Made by a program: the position numbers and the translations under genes. From Clostridium rhizosphaerae (GTDB lineage: Bacteria; Bacillota; Clostridia; Clostridiales; Clostridiaceae), in the NCBI RefSeq assembly GCF_016765585.1, contig NZ_JAESWC010000018.1, positions 186,001 through 250,000 on the forward strand: DNA of 64,000 nucleotides. The letters run 5' to 3'. Below are positions 18,180-26,708 of the stretch, piece by piece; position 1 is the first letter of the stretch; each line of letters opens with the position of its first letter. The notes beneath the pieces were generated by a model. That model made no database searches, had not been told where the DNA came from, and worked only from the letters and a program-made list of their open reading frames with translations.

Positions 18180-18374
18180 TTAATCCTCTACTTCTTCAAT
18201 AGAAACAGGTTTCATTTCAATATCAAATATATATGAATTGGTTCTATACATAAAGTCATAATTACTTAAAAGTGGCGATTCACATGGTATAAACATTGGA
18301 TCTCTTTTTTGCTTACATATTTCATACATTGGGCAGCAATACTGCATATTAAGTTGATTATTCATATTGTACAT
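18180..18374 (-). CDS. Small Cys- and Met-rich protein of unknown function
   Basis: 64 residues, starting MYNMNNQLNMQYCCPMYEIC, with four cysteines (a CC pair, one in EIC and one in IPCES) and an acidic tail (SIEEVED). This resembles small spore-coat-like or metal-binding peptides in composition only. A GGGAGG ribosome site at good spacing supports translation. It is upstream of, and probably coupled with, the membrane protein at 17404. Confidence 0.65.
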   Translation of the reverse strand: MYNMNNQLNMQYCCPMYEICKQKRDPMFIPCESPLLSNYDFMYRTNSYIFDIEMKPVSIEEVED

Positions 18375-18402
18375 ATATTCAATCCTCCCATTAGAAAATA
18401 AT

Positions 18403-18511
18403 ATATATATAATGCAATAAAGTTCTTACATTCATGATGTCACAAAATATACAAGTTTCAAGTATTTTTGGGAAATCATGAATGTATTAGAACTTTTGCA
18501 TTGTATATATT
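18403..18511. repeat. Palindromic repeat family, copy D
   Basis: A near-identical twin of copy B. AATGCAATAAAGTTCTTACA starts the left arm, and GAATGTATTAGAACTTTTGC lies in the right arm. TATATA ends flank it on both sides. It lies 5' of the small gene at 18180. Confidence 0.85.
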
Positions 18512-18581
18512 AATATATGAACTATAATGAATAATTTATGAAAACTTTATTTAATTAATATTTATTCATAATTTAAGGTAA

Positions 18582-18832
18582 CGTGTTGTGCTAGTTCAAC
18601 TAACCTGCATAGATATATAAAATATGTGTAAAGAATATTGAGTGAACAACTAGAAGTTCTTAGTGAGGGAATAGGTATAAAACTTTAGTGTTGTTCGTTT
18701 GTTGAGGTACGAGTTTAACGAAAACACTTAGTTTTATGGCTATTCCTTCACTTAGAACTTCTTTGTGCAGTGAACAATTCTTGGAACATAATTTATATAT
18801 CGGAGCATAACTAGTTGAACTAGCACAAGAGG
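18582..18832. mobile_element. MITE-like 251-bp hairpin element
   Basis: The element is an inverted repeat over nearly its whole length. Outer arms TTGTGCTAGTTCAACTA (18586-18602) and the exact complement (18812-18828) are followed by imperfect but continuous pairing (GATATATAAA, AGAAGTTCT, GGAATAG, ATAAAACT) to a loop near 18705. TTAAGGTAA occurs at 18573-18581 and 18833-18841, exactly 4 nt outside each arm, as expected of a 9-bp target-site duplication. It has no transposase and sits just beyond the flagellar terminator. A folded noncoding RNA is the alternative. Confidence 0.65.
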
Positions 18833-18842
18833 TTAAGGTAAA

Positions 18843-18877
18843 TAAAAAGCAGTATTATACATAAGTACAATACCACT
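18843..18877 (-). terminator. Terminator of the large flagellar operon
   Basis: On the minus strand AGTGGTATTGTAC, loop TTAT, GTATAATACTGCT (13 bp with G-U pairs) is followed by TTTTTATTT, 7 nt after the flgG stop. Confidence 0.8.
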
Positions 18878-18883
18878 AAATTA

Positions 18884-19711
18884 TTATCTTGATCTTAAGT
18901 TATTAGCCATTCCCCACATGTCATCAGCTGTCTTCATCGATTTAGAACTTAGTTCGAAAGCTCTTTGAGTTATTATCATATCCGTCATTTCTTTAGCAAT
19001 ATCTACATTAGACAATTCTGAAAACCCCTGCATAACATTAGCATCCTGAGATATAAAAGGTCTTTCGACTGGAACTTCTACACCATTCACATTGGAAGTT
19101 TTTAAAGTATAAAGATTTTCTCCAACTGACTGAATAGAATCCGAACTCATAACGTTATAAACATTTATTTTCCCTACTTCAACAGAATTATTTCCTTCGG
19201 TTTTAATAATTCTGCCCTTATCATCTATTGTAAAATTATTTTCACTAAGTTTTCTATCTTCCCCAGTTATATTTTCATTGAAGTCTATAGTCAACCTGTT
19301 TCCATTGCTGTCAACTAAATCTCCTTGTGAGTCTATGCTAAAATTTCCTCCTCGTGAAAATGCAGTTTTGAAAGTTCCATCCGCATTTCTTTCTGGAAGA
19401 ATCACCTGAAAGTACCCTTGTCCATCAATTGCCAAATCTGTTGACTTTCCGGTTTGGGTAAGATTACCTTGGCCATTATCACGAGTCCACTCCCCTGTTC
19501 TTATACCAGTTCCATTATAGGAAGAGTTTTGACCTGCAGTTGAAACAGGATATCCGGTTCTATTAAGGTTTTCGTATACCAAATCCTTAAAATTAACATC
19601 TATACGCTTATAGCCTGTTGTGTTCGCATTTGCTATATTATTTGAGATGCTATCTAGCTTGTCTTGCTGAGCAGACATAGCACTTCTGCTGCTCCATAAT
19701 ATTCTTAACAC
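18884..19711 (-). CDS. flgG: Flagellar rod protein FlgG-type (FlhP-like)
   Basis: A distal rod protein of the basal body, exported by the flagellar type III apparatus. It has N-terminal DKLDSISNNIANANTTGYKR, the internal IDGQGYFQV and GGNFSIDSQGDLVDSNG motifs, and the C-terminal SNVDIAKEMTDMIITQRAFE helix shared by rod and hook proteins. The GTG at 19711 gives the family start (M)LRILWSS and is spaced 11 nt from AGAGG; the GTG at 19720 is too close. It is the last gene of the operon, paired with flgF as flhO-flhP are in Bacillus. Confidence 0.88.
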   Translation of the reverse strand: MLRILWSSRSAMSAQQDKLDSISNNIANANTTGYKRIDVNFKDLVYENLNRTGYPVSTAGQNSSYNGTGIRTGEWTRDNGQGNLTQTGKSTDLAIDGQGYFQVILPERNADGTFKTAFSRGGNFSIDSQGDLVDSNGNRLTIDFNENITGEDRKLSENNFTIDDKGRIIKTEGNNSVEVGKINVYNVMSSDSIQSVGENLYTLKTSNVNGVEVPVERPFISQDANVMQGFSELSNVDIAKEMTDMIITQRAFELSSKSMKTADDMWGMANNLRSR

Positions 19712-19738
19712 TTGCTTCACTTCCTCTGATAATTATAT

Positions 19739-20533
19739 TTATCTTATAGTACCTACTTCATTTACAGCCTTTCCTAAAGTTTCGTCTAAAGACTGCATAA
19801 TTTTTTGGTTAGATTCAAAGGTTCTCATAGCTGTCATCATATTAACCATTTCATTAATTACATTAACATTTGACTTTTCTAGTGAGCTTTGTTTTACAGA
19901 AACATTATCTGATTGAATCGCATTAGTTCCTTCATACAGATTATCTCCCATTTTCTTAAGAGAATTTAAATCAGTAAAATTAACAGTGCTAAATCTATAT
20001 CTATTACCTTGGATAGTAAAGGTTCCATCGCCTGAAAGCTTTAATTCTTCATTTCCAACCTGTATTGGAGAAGGATTTCCAATAGTTTGTCCATTTGCAT
20101 CAACCGCAGAAGCAAGTACTCTATCTCCACTATCATTGACTAAATATCCTTGGCTGTTTACATGAAAATGTCCATCTCTAGTGTAATAAGTGTTATTTGC
20201 TCCATTATTATCTCTCTGTACAGAAAGGAAACCTCCGCCATCAATAGCAAAATCACTCCATTTTCCTGTATCATCAATAGTACCTTGAGTAAAACTTGTA
20301 TTAACTCCATCAATGGAACTTCCCTGACTTAAAGAGCCTATTACATTTCTTACATTTTTCCCATTAACTATCTTATCATAATTTTCAATTAAAACATCAT
20401 CAAACTTTTTTACTGCTAAATTATCCTCTTTAAACCCAACAGTATTAACATTTGCCAAGTTGCTTGTTATTACATCCTGTTTAGCTTCTTGAGTTATAAG
20501 ACCTGATACCGTAGTATATAATGCCCTGATCAT
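19739..20533 (-). CDS. flgF: Flagellar rod protein FlgF-type (FlhO-like)
   Basis: A proximal rod protein paralogous to its neighbour. The 264 residues begin MIRALYTTVSG, with DVITSNLANVNTVGFKE near residues 20-36, a middle FAIDGGGFLSV motif, and the C-terminal VINEMVNMMTAMRTFESN helix. The ATG overlaps the stop of the small membrane ORF upstream (ATGA). Which of the pair is FlgF and which FlgG cannot be settled by eye. Confidence 0.85.
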   Translation of the reverse strand: MIRALYTTVSGLITQEAKQDVITSNLANVNTVGFKEDNLAVKKFDDVLIENYDKIVNGKNVRNVIGSLSQGSSIDGVNTSFTQGTIDDTGKWSDFAIDGGGFLSVQRDNNGANNTYYTRDGHFHVNSQGYLVNDSGDRVLASAVDANGQTIGNPSPIQVGNEELKLSGDGTFTIQGNRYRFSTVNFTDLNSLKKMGDNLYEGTNAIQSDNVSVKQSSLEKSNVNVINEMVNMMTAMRTFESNQKIMQSLDETLGKAVNEVGTIR

Positions 20534-20754
20534 TTGCTCACATCCTTATTAATAACTTTAAATTCACTAGGATAATCCATTCCCAATGCCTTAGCTCGTT
20601 TTTCAATTTCTGTACTGCTAATATTATTATTAAATTTCACGCTGCTCATTATAACTGTTGAAATAATGATTCCTATACCTATACCAAGTAGAACTTTTCT
20701 GTCGCTAAGAAAGTCTATTAAATACTTTATTTTAGATATAATTCTTTTATTAAT
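20530..20754 (-). CDS. Small single-pass membrane protein, probable ATT start
   Basis: A 74-codon frame between the swrB-like gene and flgF. It has a basic N-terminus, one membrane segment (VLLGIGIGIIISTVIM, about 21-36) and a soluble tail containing STEIEKRAKALGMDYPSEFKV. No ATG, GTG or TTG occurs before the membrane segment. A GGGGG site lies 7 nt before an ATT codon at 20754, the likely start. Its stop overlaps the flgF ATG (ATGA) and its head overlaps the previous gene by 28 bp, the usual tight packing of this operon. Function unknown. Confidence 0.6.
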   Translation of the reverse strand: MNKRIISKIKYLIDFLSDRKVLLGIGIGIIISTVIMSSVKFNNNISSTEIEKRAKALGMDYPSEFKVINKDVSK

Positions 20755-21212
20755 AGTACTTCCCCCTTGCCTATTCCAAGTTTTGTTGAAATATCCTCTA
20801 CCGAATATCCCATACTAAGCATAGAATTTATCTCTTCTATTTTAACACTATTTGATTTCAATTTAATATCTTCTGTTTTATTAATTGTATCTTCTTTAAG
20901 TCCTATATTCAAGTCCTCATCTAAATTACTTTCCTGCTCAATTTTTTTCTCTTCTATTTCTTTTTCTATTATTTTCTCTTCACCTATACTGCTATAATTA
21001 ACCTCGTTCTTTTGCAGTTTTTGAATTTCTTTTTGAAGCTCTAAAATAGTTTCTGAAAACTCTCTTCTAAGCTCTCCGATTCTTACATCAACTTCCGTCA
21101 TATCAGCCTCAGTATTACGAAAAACCTTACTAAAGGATGCTTCATCTTTTTTTACAGCTTTAATATTAAAAAAAATCAATAATATACCTGTAACCAATAA
21201 AAACCACACCAT
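20727..21212 (-). CDS. SwrB-like (DUF6115-type) flagellar operon membrane protein
   Basis: 161 residues: one N-terminal membrane segment (1-15), a cytoplasmic coiled coil (about 40-70), an acidic low-complexity linker (80-125), and a C-terminal helix-turn-helix-like end (MLSMGYSVEDISTKLGIGKGEV). This layout and its place right after sigD match Bacillus SwrB/YlxL, which promotes export-apparatus activation. The family assignment is by architecture and context, not by clear identity. Confidence 0.65.
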   Translation of the reverse strand: MVWFLLVTGILLIFFNIKAVKKDEASFSKVFRNTEADMTEVDVRIGELRREFSETILELQKEIQKLQKNEVNYSSIGEEKIIEKEIEEKKIEQESNLDEDLNIGLKEDTINKTEDIKLKSNSVKIEEINSMLSMGYSVEDISTKLGIGKGEVLLIKELYLK

Positions 21213-21226
21213 AACTTATCCCTCAG

Positions 21227-21952
21227 TTATTCATATTTTAATTTTTTTAATTCTTTTCTTAGATGCATAATTGCCCTGCTGTGCAGCTGGCACACTCTTG
21301 ATTCCGAAACTTCGAGAACCTTTCCAATTTCCTTTAAAGTTAATCCTTCATAATAATATAAAGATAATACCATTTTATCCTTCTCGTTTATATTATCTAA
21401 AGCCTTTGCTAAATACTCCACTTCTTCTTTATCCTGAAGCTGCTTTTCAGGACTTGGACTCTTTTCATCTTCTATCGTTCCCATAAGAGGCATATCATCA
21501 TCATCAGAAAAAATTATGTCCTCTAAGGATGCAACTGAAATATAATTAATATAACTTTCAATTTCTCCTACTTCTTCTAAAGTCATTTTTAGTTCTCTTG
21601 CCACCTCTTCATAAGATGGCTCTCTTAATAATTTTTTCTGTAAAGCTTCAATAACCTCATTATATCTATTAAGCTTGTCCATTGCTCCTTTTGAAATCGG
21701 ACTGTTTTTTCTAAGCTCATCAATCATTGATCCCTTTATCCTAATGGAGGCATAGGTAGAAAATTTCATTCCCTTGCTTTCATCAAACTTATTTATTGCA
21801 TCCATAAGTCCAATCATGCCAAAGCCAACTAAATCTTCATATTCTATATATTTGCTTTTCCCTATAATCACCCTGGAAGCTATATATTTAACAAGAGGTA
21901 TATACTTAGTAACAATCTGTTCTTTTATATCAACTGCCTTAGCTAAAGCCAT
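21227..21952 (-). CDS. sigD: RNA polymerase sigma-28 factor (SigD/FliA)
   Basis: The flagellar sigma factor for late genes, 241 residues. Region 2 is IEYEDLVGFGMIGLMDAINKF and KFSTYASIRIKGSMIDELRK. Region 3 contains SYEEVARELKM. Region 4 is the helix-turn-helix LTLKEIGKVLEVSESRVCQL near 205-224. Its targets in this window are probably the short flagellin, hag and flgM, all with TAAA-N15-(n)ACGATAA-like sites. It is controlled by FlgM (53370). It sits late in the hook-basal-body operon, so it is made only as that operon is read through. Confidence 0.95.
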   Translation of the reverse strand: MALAKAVDIKEQIVTKYIPLVKYIASRVIIGKSKYIEYEDLVGFGMIGLMDAINKFDESKGMKFSTYASIRIKGSMIDELRKNSPISKGAMDKLNRYNEVIEALQKKLLREPSYEEVARELKMTLEEVGEIESYINYISVASLEDIIFSDDDDMPLMGTIEDEKSPSPEKQLQDKEEVEYLAKALDNINEKDKMVLSLYYYEGLTLKEIGKVLEVSESRVCQLHSRAIMHLRKELKKLKYE

Positions 21953-21978
21953 CCTTAGCCCCCCTTTATAATCAGCTC

Positions 21979-22614
21979 TTAGTTTGTAGTACCTTTCTTC
22001 ATTTGATCCCGCATTATTTGAAAAATAAATCTTATAATTTTTTCTCTATTTTTATCGTCTAAATCTAAAAAATTAATGCCGTATATGTTCATCTTGTTAG
22101 GATCATCTTTTTCAACTCTTACAACTTCACCCTTTACTTCCACATTATCGTCTCCTACAGGGATGTAAGCTTTAATTAAATTTCCAATGCTAAGCTGATC
22201 ATTACTTAACTTTATCCTCATACCCCCGCCGCTTAAATCAACCATTATAGCCTTAACTATGTTTTGAGTCTTATTTTCCAACTTAGAGTATTCCATAGTA
22301 CAGACAATTGGAACTCTTACAAACTTTCTTCTCTGAACTTTAAATACTTCTTTAGGAAAAGCTAAAACAATAATAGGTATAACATCTACTTTTCTATCAA
22401 CTACCGTTGTATAAAATTTATAAATATCACTTCCTTGATAATAAATCACTTCAACTTGTTCAAACTTTCGAAGTGGTATATATTGCCCTTCCTTTATTGG
22501 TATACTTATACATATAAATTTATCATCAACATTTTCTATATTACTTTTATAGTATCCATCATCCCAAGATATCTCAACTTTATTATTTATAGTAAACTTT
22601 AAATCTTCTGCCAT
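21979..22614 (-). CDS. PilZ-domain c-di-GMP receptor (YcgR/YpfA-like)
   Basis: A 211-residue cytoplasmic protein: an N-terminal YcgR-type barrel (about 1-95), then a PilZ domain with the RRKFVRVPI motif (about 98-106) and DLSGGGMRI (about 129-137), the two c-di-GMP binding sequences. YcgR-type proteins act as flagellar brakes by binding the stator or switch. Its position between flhG and sigD is consistent with motility control by c-di-GMP. Confidence 0.88.
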   Translation of the reverse strand: MAEDLKFTINNKVEISWDDGYYKSNIENVDDKFICISIPIKEGQYIPLRKFEQVEVIYYQGSDIYKFYTTVVDRKVDVIPIIVLAFPKEVFKVQRRKFVRVPIVCTMEYSKLENKTQNIVKAIMVDLSGGGMRIKLSNDQLSIGNLIKAYIPVGDDNVEVKGEVVRVEKDDPNKMNIYGINFLDLDDKNREKIIRFIFQIMRDQMKKGTTN

Positions 22615-22625
22615 CTCTTATCTCC

Positions 22626-23480
22626 TTATGAAAATATACTGAAAATCTTCTTAAAAAGCCCCTGGACACCAGTCTTCTGTTCCTTTTCTTCACTCCCGAT
22701 AAGCTTTTTAGCTATCTTTACAACGTCTTGAGAAGCTTCACAGTTTGGATAAGCTATTATGAACGGCTGCTGGCTTCTAACAGCCTGTACTAGCTTCTTG
22801 TCCTCAGCAATACTTCCTAAATACTCCATTTGCATCTTTAAAAAGTTAACTGCCGCATTGTTAAACTTACCATAAGTAAGTACAGCTTCCTTTTCATCTA
22901 TAGCCCTATTAATCACAACTTTTGCAGTAGTTTTGATTTTAAAATGAGCTATTGCCTTTAAAAGGCTGTAAGCATCTGTTAGTGATGTCGGCTCTGGAGT
23001 AGTTAAAACTATTAACTCTTCGCAGCAGGCTACGAATCCAAGAACACTTCTATTTATTCCTGCTCCGGTATCCATTAAAATATAATCAAGTCCTGTTAGC
23101 GACCCTAATTTCTTAATAAAATCTTCTCTTTGTTCGTTTGTAAGTTCGTCAATCTTTGAGAGTCCTGAACCTCCTGGCAGAAGCTTTACCCCGTATGGGC
23201 CTGTAATAACCACATCATCTATTTCTTTACCATTAAATATAACATCAAAAACATTATACTTAGGCAAGAATCCCATTAATACATCGTCATTTCCCATACC
23301 AACATCAGCATCAAATATCAAAACTTTTTTTCCCATCTGCTGAAGCATTATTCCAAGATTAACTACAAAATTACTTTTACCTACTCCACCTTTGCCGGAG
23401 GTAACAGTTATTATTCTAGCCCTATCTCTAGTTTCATTATTTGATGCAAGTTGTCTCAATCTTTGAGCTTGATCTAACAT
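22626..23480 (-). CDS. flhG: MinD-like ATPase FlhG (YlxH)
   Basis: A ParA/MinD-superfamily ATPase that sets flagellar number and position by stimulating FlhF. 284 residues; a short N-terminal DQAQRLRQLA, the FlhF-activating motif, precedes the deviant Walker A SGKGGVGKSN (27-36). IFDADVGMGNDDVLMG and LMDTGAGINRSV are the switch motifs. A C-terminal membrane-targeting helix is likely (VQGLFKKIFSIF). It overlaps flhF by 7 bp. Confidence 0.94.
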   Translation of the reverse strand: MLDQAQRLRQLASNNETRDRARIITVTSGKGGVGKSNFVVNLGIMLQQMGKKVLIFDADVGMGNDDVLMGFLPKYNVFDVIFNGKEIDDVVITGPYGVKLLPGGSGLSKIDELTNEQREDFIKKLGSLTGLDYILMDTGAGINRSVLGFVACCEELIVLTTPEPTSLTDAYSLLKAIAHFKIKTTAKVVINRAIDEKEAVLTYGKFNNAAVNFLKMQMEYLGSIAEDKKLVQAVRSQQPFIIAYPNCEASQDVVKIAKKLIGSEEKEQKTGVQGLFKKIFSIFS

Positions 23481-24607
23481 ATACTATCCTCTCCCAATAT
23501 AAGACTAGAAACTTCAGAAGATGATATTGATTTTATATCATCTGGCACATTTTGCCCGGTAGTAATAAAGCTAAGCGGCTTTTTAGCAGCATCAAGTATA
23601 TTTAGTATAGAACCATAAGTTGAAGTCTCATCCAGCTTTGTTATGATAACATTGTTGTAATTTAAGACCTTATATCCTTCTACAATAGCTTCTACATCTT
23701 TATTTTTGGTTGTAGAGCTTATAACTAAATGAATGTTGCTTGTATTAGCCTTTTCCACAAAAGCCCTAAGCTCAGAGATCTGCATTGTATTCTTGCTGCT
23801 TCTTCCTGTAGTATCAATTAAGATAACTTCACAATCTTTCATACTTTCAATGGCAGTATCCATTTCCTTCATTGTAAATACAACTCTAAAAGGAATATTC
23901 ATTATATCTGCATAGGTTTTCAGCTGTTCGACTGCACCAATTCTATAGGTATCTATTGTAATAAGACCTACTTTTTTCTTATCTATAAGCGATAATCTTC
24001 CTGCAAGCTTTGCAATAGTTGTCGTCTTACCTACACCTGTAGGTCCAACTAACACAACTGCCCCATCCATCTTAACTTTAGACACAGGTGCAAGTTTTTC
24101 TATAGTTATTTTTGCTTTCTGGCCCTCATCCATACTTTCATCCAAGCCTTTAACTTTAGTCAAAACTTTTTTGATGAGTTTTTCATTTAAGTCGTTGTCT
24201 TCAAGCTTAATTTGAAGCTTAGATCTTCTTTGAGTTTTTTCGGGAGTTTTGTTCATCATATCAGATAAAAGATTTTTCATTTCCTGCATCTCTTTAAGAA
24301 GCTCTGAATCATTTGAAGAAGGTTTGCTTTCTTCAATAATTTCATTTTTTACAGCCTCAGTATTTTTAACAGTTTCCTTTTCTACAGCTTTTTTTATTGC
24401 TTCTATACTGTCTGTAATATCTTCATCATTTTTTTTAACGTTTTCAATAGCTGCTGTAACCTCTAATATTTTTTTTGAAAAAAAGCCTTTAATTCCAGGC
24501 TTTCTTATTTTTCTTTGACTTATAATAACTGCATCCTTGCCTAATTCATAGCGAATTCTTGTCATTGCTTCGTTCATACTGCTTACTATATATCTTTTAA
24601 TAATCAT
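23474..24607 (-). CDS. flhF: Signal-recognition-particle-type GTPase FlhF
   Basis: FlhF marks the site of flagellar assembly. 377 residues: a divergent B domain (1-120), then the NG domain with VLVGPTGVGKTTTIAKLAG near 182-200, LITIDTYRIGAVEQLKTYA, and LIDTTGRSSKN. TKLDETSTYGSILN is the guanine-specificity region. Its end overlaps flhG and it starts 1 nt from the flhA stop, so flhA-flhF-flhG are translated as a block. Confidence 0.95.
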   Translation of the reverse strand: MIIKRYIVSSMNEAMTRIRYELGKDAVIISQRKIRKPGIKGFFSKKILEVTAAIENVKKNDEDITDSIEAIKKAVEKETVKNTEAVKNEIIEESKPSSNDSELLKEMQEMKNLLSDMMNKTPEKTQRRSKLQIKLEDNDLNEKLIKKVLTKVKGLDESMDEGQKAKITIEKLAPVSKVKMDGAVVLVGPTGVGKTTTIAKLAGRLSLIDKKKVGLITIDTYRIGAVEQLKTYADIMNIPFRVVFTMKEMDTAIESMKDCEVILIDTTGRSSKNTMQISELRAFVEKANTSNIHLVISSTTKNKDVEAIVEGYKVLNYNNVIITKLDETSTYGSILNILDAAKKPLSFITTGQNVPDDIKSISSSEVSSLILGEDSIC

Positions 24608-26677
24608 TTATATGGTCACAACTCCTTCAGTTCTTATCTCTATATCATTTGGTATTTCATTTAAGGAAAGGACTATAATATTTGAAAATACCATCTCAAT
24701 AAGCCTTCTAAAAGCAGGTCTAATCTTAGGAGAAACCAAGAAAACAGGCTGATTATCATTAAAATAAACACTATCTGTAACATTCTTTATAGAATTTAAT
24801 ATTCTTCCGGTAGTATCAGGATCCATTGCCGGAAAAGACCCCTGCATGGACTTTTGTATATTTTTAGCTACCAGCTCTTCTATATCAGGAGAAAGTGTAG
24901 CTACCGTTATTGAGTTACTTTCATCTATAAGAGGATTGCATATAGTTCTGCCTAAAGCGAATCTAACGTATTCAGTTAGGAGTTCAATATCCTTTGAAGT
25001 CCTTGAATTATCTGCAAGTGATTCCATTATTGTTACCATATCCTTTATCGGAACCTTTTCCTTTAGTAAATTTTGCAGTACCTTTTGAACTTCTCCAATA
25101 GTCATTAAATCTGGTATAAGTTCTTCTACAACCGCACTGTACTTTTCCTTAACAGCATCAATTATTAATTTTACTTCTTGTCTTCCTAAAAGCTCATAGG
25201 AATGACTCTTAATGGTTTCTGTTAAATGTGTAACCATAACAGTGGTTGGATCTACTACAGTAAGCCCTTTTATTTCAGCTTCTTCCCTTTGGTCCTTATT
25301 TATCCATACAGCAGGAAGTCCAAAAGCTGGTTCTACCGCATTTATACCTTGAATCTCATATTCTCCATTTGTCGGATCCATGCATAACAGCATGTTAGGC
25401 ATAAGCTCCCCTCTTACTGTTACTGTTCCTCTTATCTTAACTACATATTCATTAGTCTTTAACTGCAAATTATCTCTTATTCTTATAGGTTGTACCACAA
25501 TCCCCATTTCGATTGCACACTGTCTTCTAACAGAAGATATCCTCTCTAAGAGATCTCCTCCAGCACTTTCATCAGCCAATGGTATTAACCCATAGCCTAT
25601 TTCAATTTCCATAGGTTCTACACTTATAAGTGACATAACATTTTCAGGCTCTCTCTTTTCAGTTTCAATAATTTGCTGCTGTTCTTCCTCCATTTTTGCC
25701 ACAACTTCACTCTTAGCATCTTTATGAAGAAAGTATGCACTTACCCCCGCACTTATAGATAAAACAATAAAGATAAAATGAGGAAGACCTGGTATGAAAG
25801 CTAGGAACATTAAAACAGCAGAAGCTATTGCAATAACCTTTGGAGATCCAGTCAGCTGTGTTGTAACCAATGTGCCCAGGTTTTCATCACTTCCAGAACG
25901 AGTAACCAATATACCTGAAGATGTAGATATAAGCAGTGCTGGTATTTGGCTTACCAGTCCGTCACCGATTGTAAGTCTTACATAGGTTTGTGCTGCATTT
26001 GCTATATCCATCTTAAGCATCACTACGCCTATAATAATACCACCGATTACATTTATTAAAGTAATTATAATTCCGGCTATAGCATCACCTTTAACGAATT
26101 TTGAAGCACCATCCATAGCACCGTAAAAGTCTGCTTCCATTTGCATTTTCTTTCTTCTTTCCTTAGCTTGATGTTCATCAATTAAGCCGGAGTTTAAATC
26201 TGCGTCAATACTCATCTGCTTACCAGGCATAGCATCCAATGTAAATCTTGCAGAAACTTCCGCTACTCTGCCTGAACCATTTGTAATAACCATAAACTGT
26301 ATAATCATTATAATTAAAAATATTATAATTCCAACAACATAGTTTCCGCCAACAACGAAGCTTCCAAAAGCTTCAATAATATGCCCTGCGTAGGCATCCT
26401 TTAATACAAGTCTTGTAGAAGATATATTTAAGGCCAGTCTAAACAATGTTGTAATAAGAAGCAATGTTGGAAAAACAGAAAATTGAAGCACTTCTGTTGT
26501 AAACATGGTTAAAAGTATTATTACTACTGATACTGTTATATTAAGTGCTAAAAGTATATCCAGTATTGTAGGAGGCAGAGGAATAATAATCATAAGTACA
26601 ATACCTATAACTACAAATGCTACCATTACATCGGTATTGTTTTTAATATTAAATTTTGATTTTGTATTTAAAGCCAT
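24608..26677 (-). CDS. flhA: Flagellar export gate protein FlhA
   Basis: The large export-gate subunit, 689 residues. The N-terminal half has eight membrane segments (about 15-320), with the FHIPEP-type loop (RFTLDAMPGKQMSIDADLNSGLI). A linker follows, then the four-subdomain cytoplasmic ring (about 345-689) that docks chaperone-substrate complexes. Length and motifs are standard. It is followed immediately by flhF. Confidence 0.96.
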   Translation of the reverse strand: MALNTKSKFNIKNNTDVMVAFVVIGIVLMIIIPLPPTILDILLALNITVSVVIILLTMFTTEVLQFSVFPTLLLITTLFRLALNISSTRLVLKDAYAGHIIEAFGSFVVGGNYVVGIIIFLIIMIIQFMVITNGSGRVAEVSARFTLDAMPGKQMSIDADLNSGLIDEHQAKERRKKMQMEADFYGAMDGASKFVKGDAIAGIIITLINVIGGIIIGVVMLKMDIANAAQTYVRLTIGDGLVSQIPALLISTSSGILVTRSGSDENLGTLVTTQLTGSPKVIAIASAVLMFLAFIPGLPHFIFIVLSISAGVSAYFLHKDAKSEVVAKMEEEQQQIIETEKREPENVMSLISVEPMEIEIGYGLIPLADESAGGDLLERISSVRRQCAIEMGIVVQPIRIRDNLQLKTNEYVVKIRGTVTVRGELMPNMLLCMDPTNGEYEIQGINAVEPAFGLPAVWINKDQREEAEIKGLTVVDPTTVMVTHLTETIKSHSYELLGRQEVKLIIDAVKEKYSAVVEELIPDLMTIGEVQKVLQNLLKEKVPIKDMVTIMESLADNSRTSKDIELLTEYVRFALGRTICNPLIDESNSITVATLSPDIEELVAKNIQKSMQGSFPAMDPDTTGRILNSIKNVTDSVYFNDNQPVFLVSPKIRPAFRRLIEMVFSNIIVLSLNEIPNDIEIRTEGVVTI

Positions 26678-26708
26678 CTACATTTCACCCCTGTACTAAT
26701 TAAGCCTT

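Larger units (their letters stand above)
18375..18883. other. 509-bp intergenic region with two repeat elements
   Basis: It contains palindromic repeat copy D, a MITE-like hairpin element with target duplication, and the terminator of the flagellar operon. No protein-coding frame is apparent. Confidence 0.8.
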
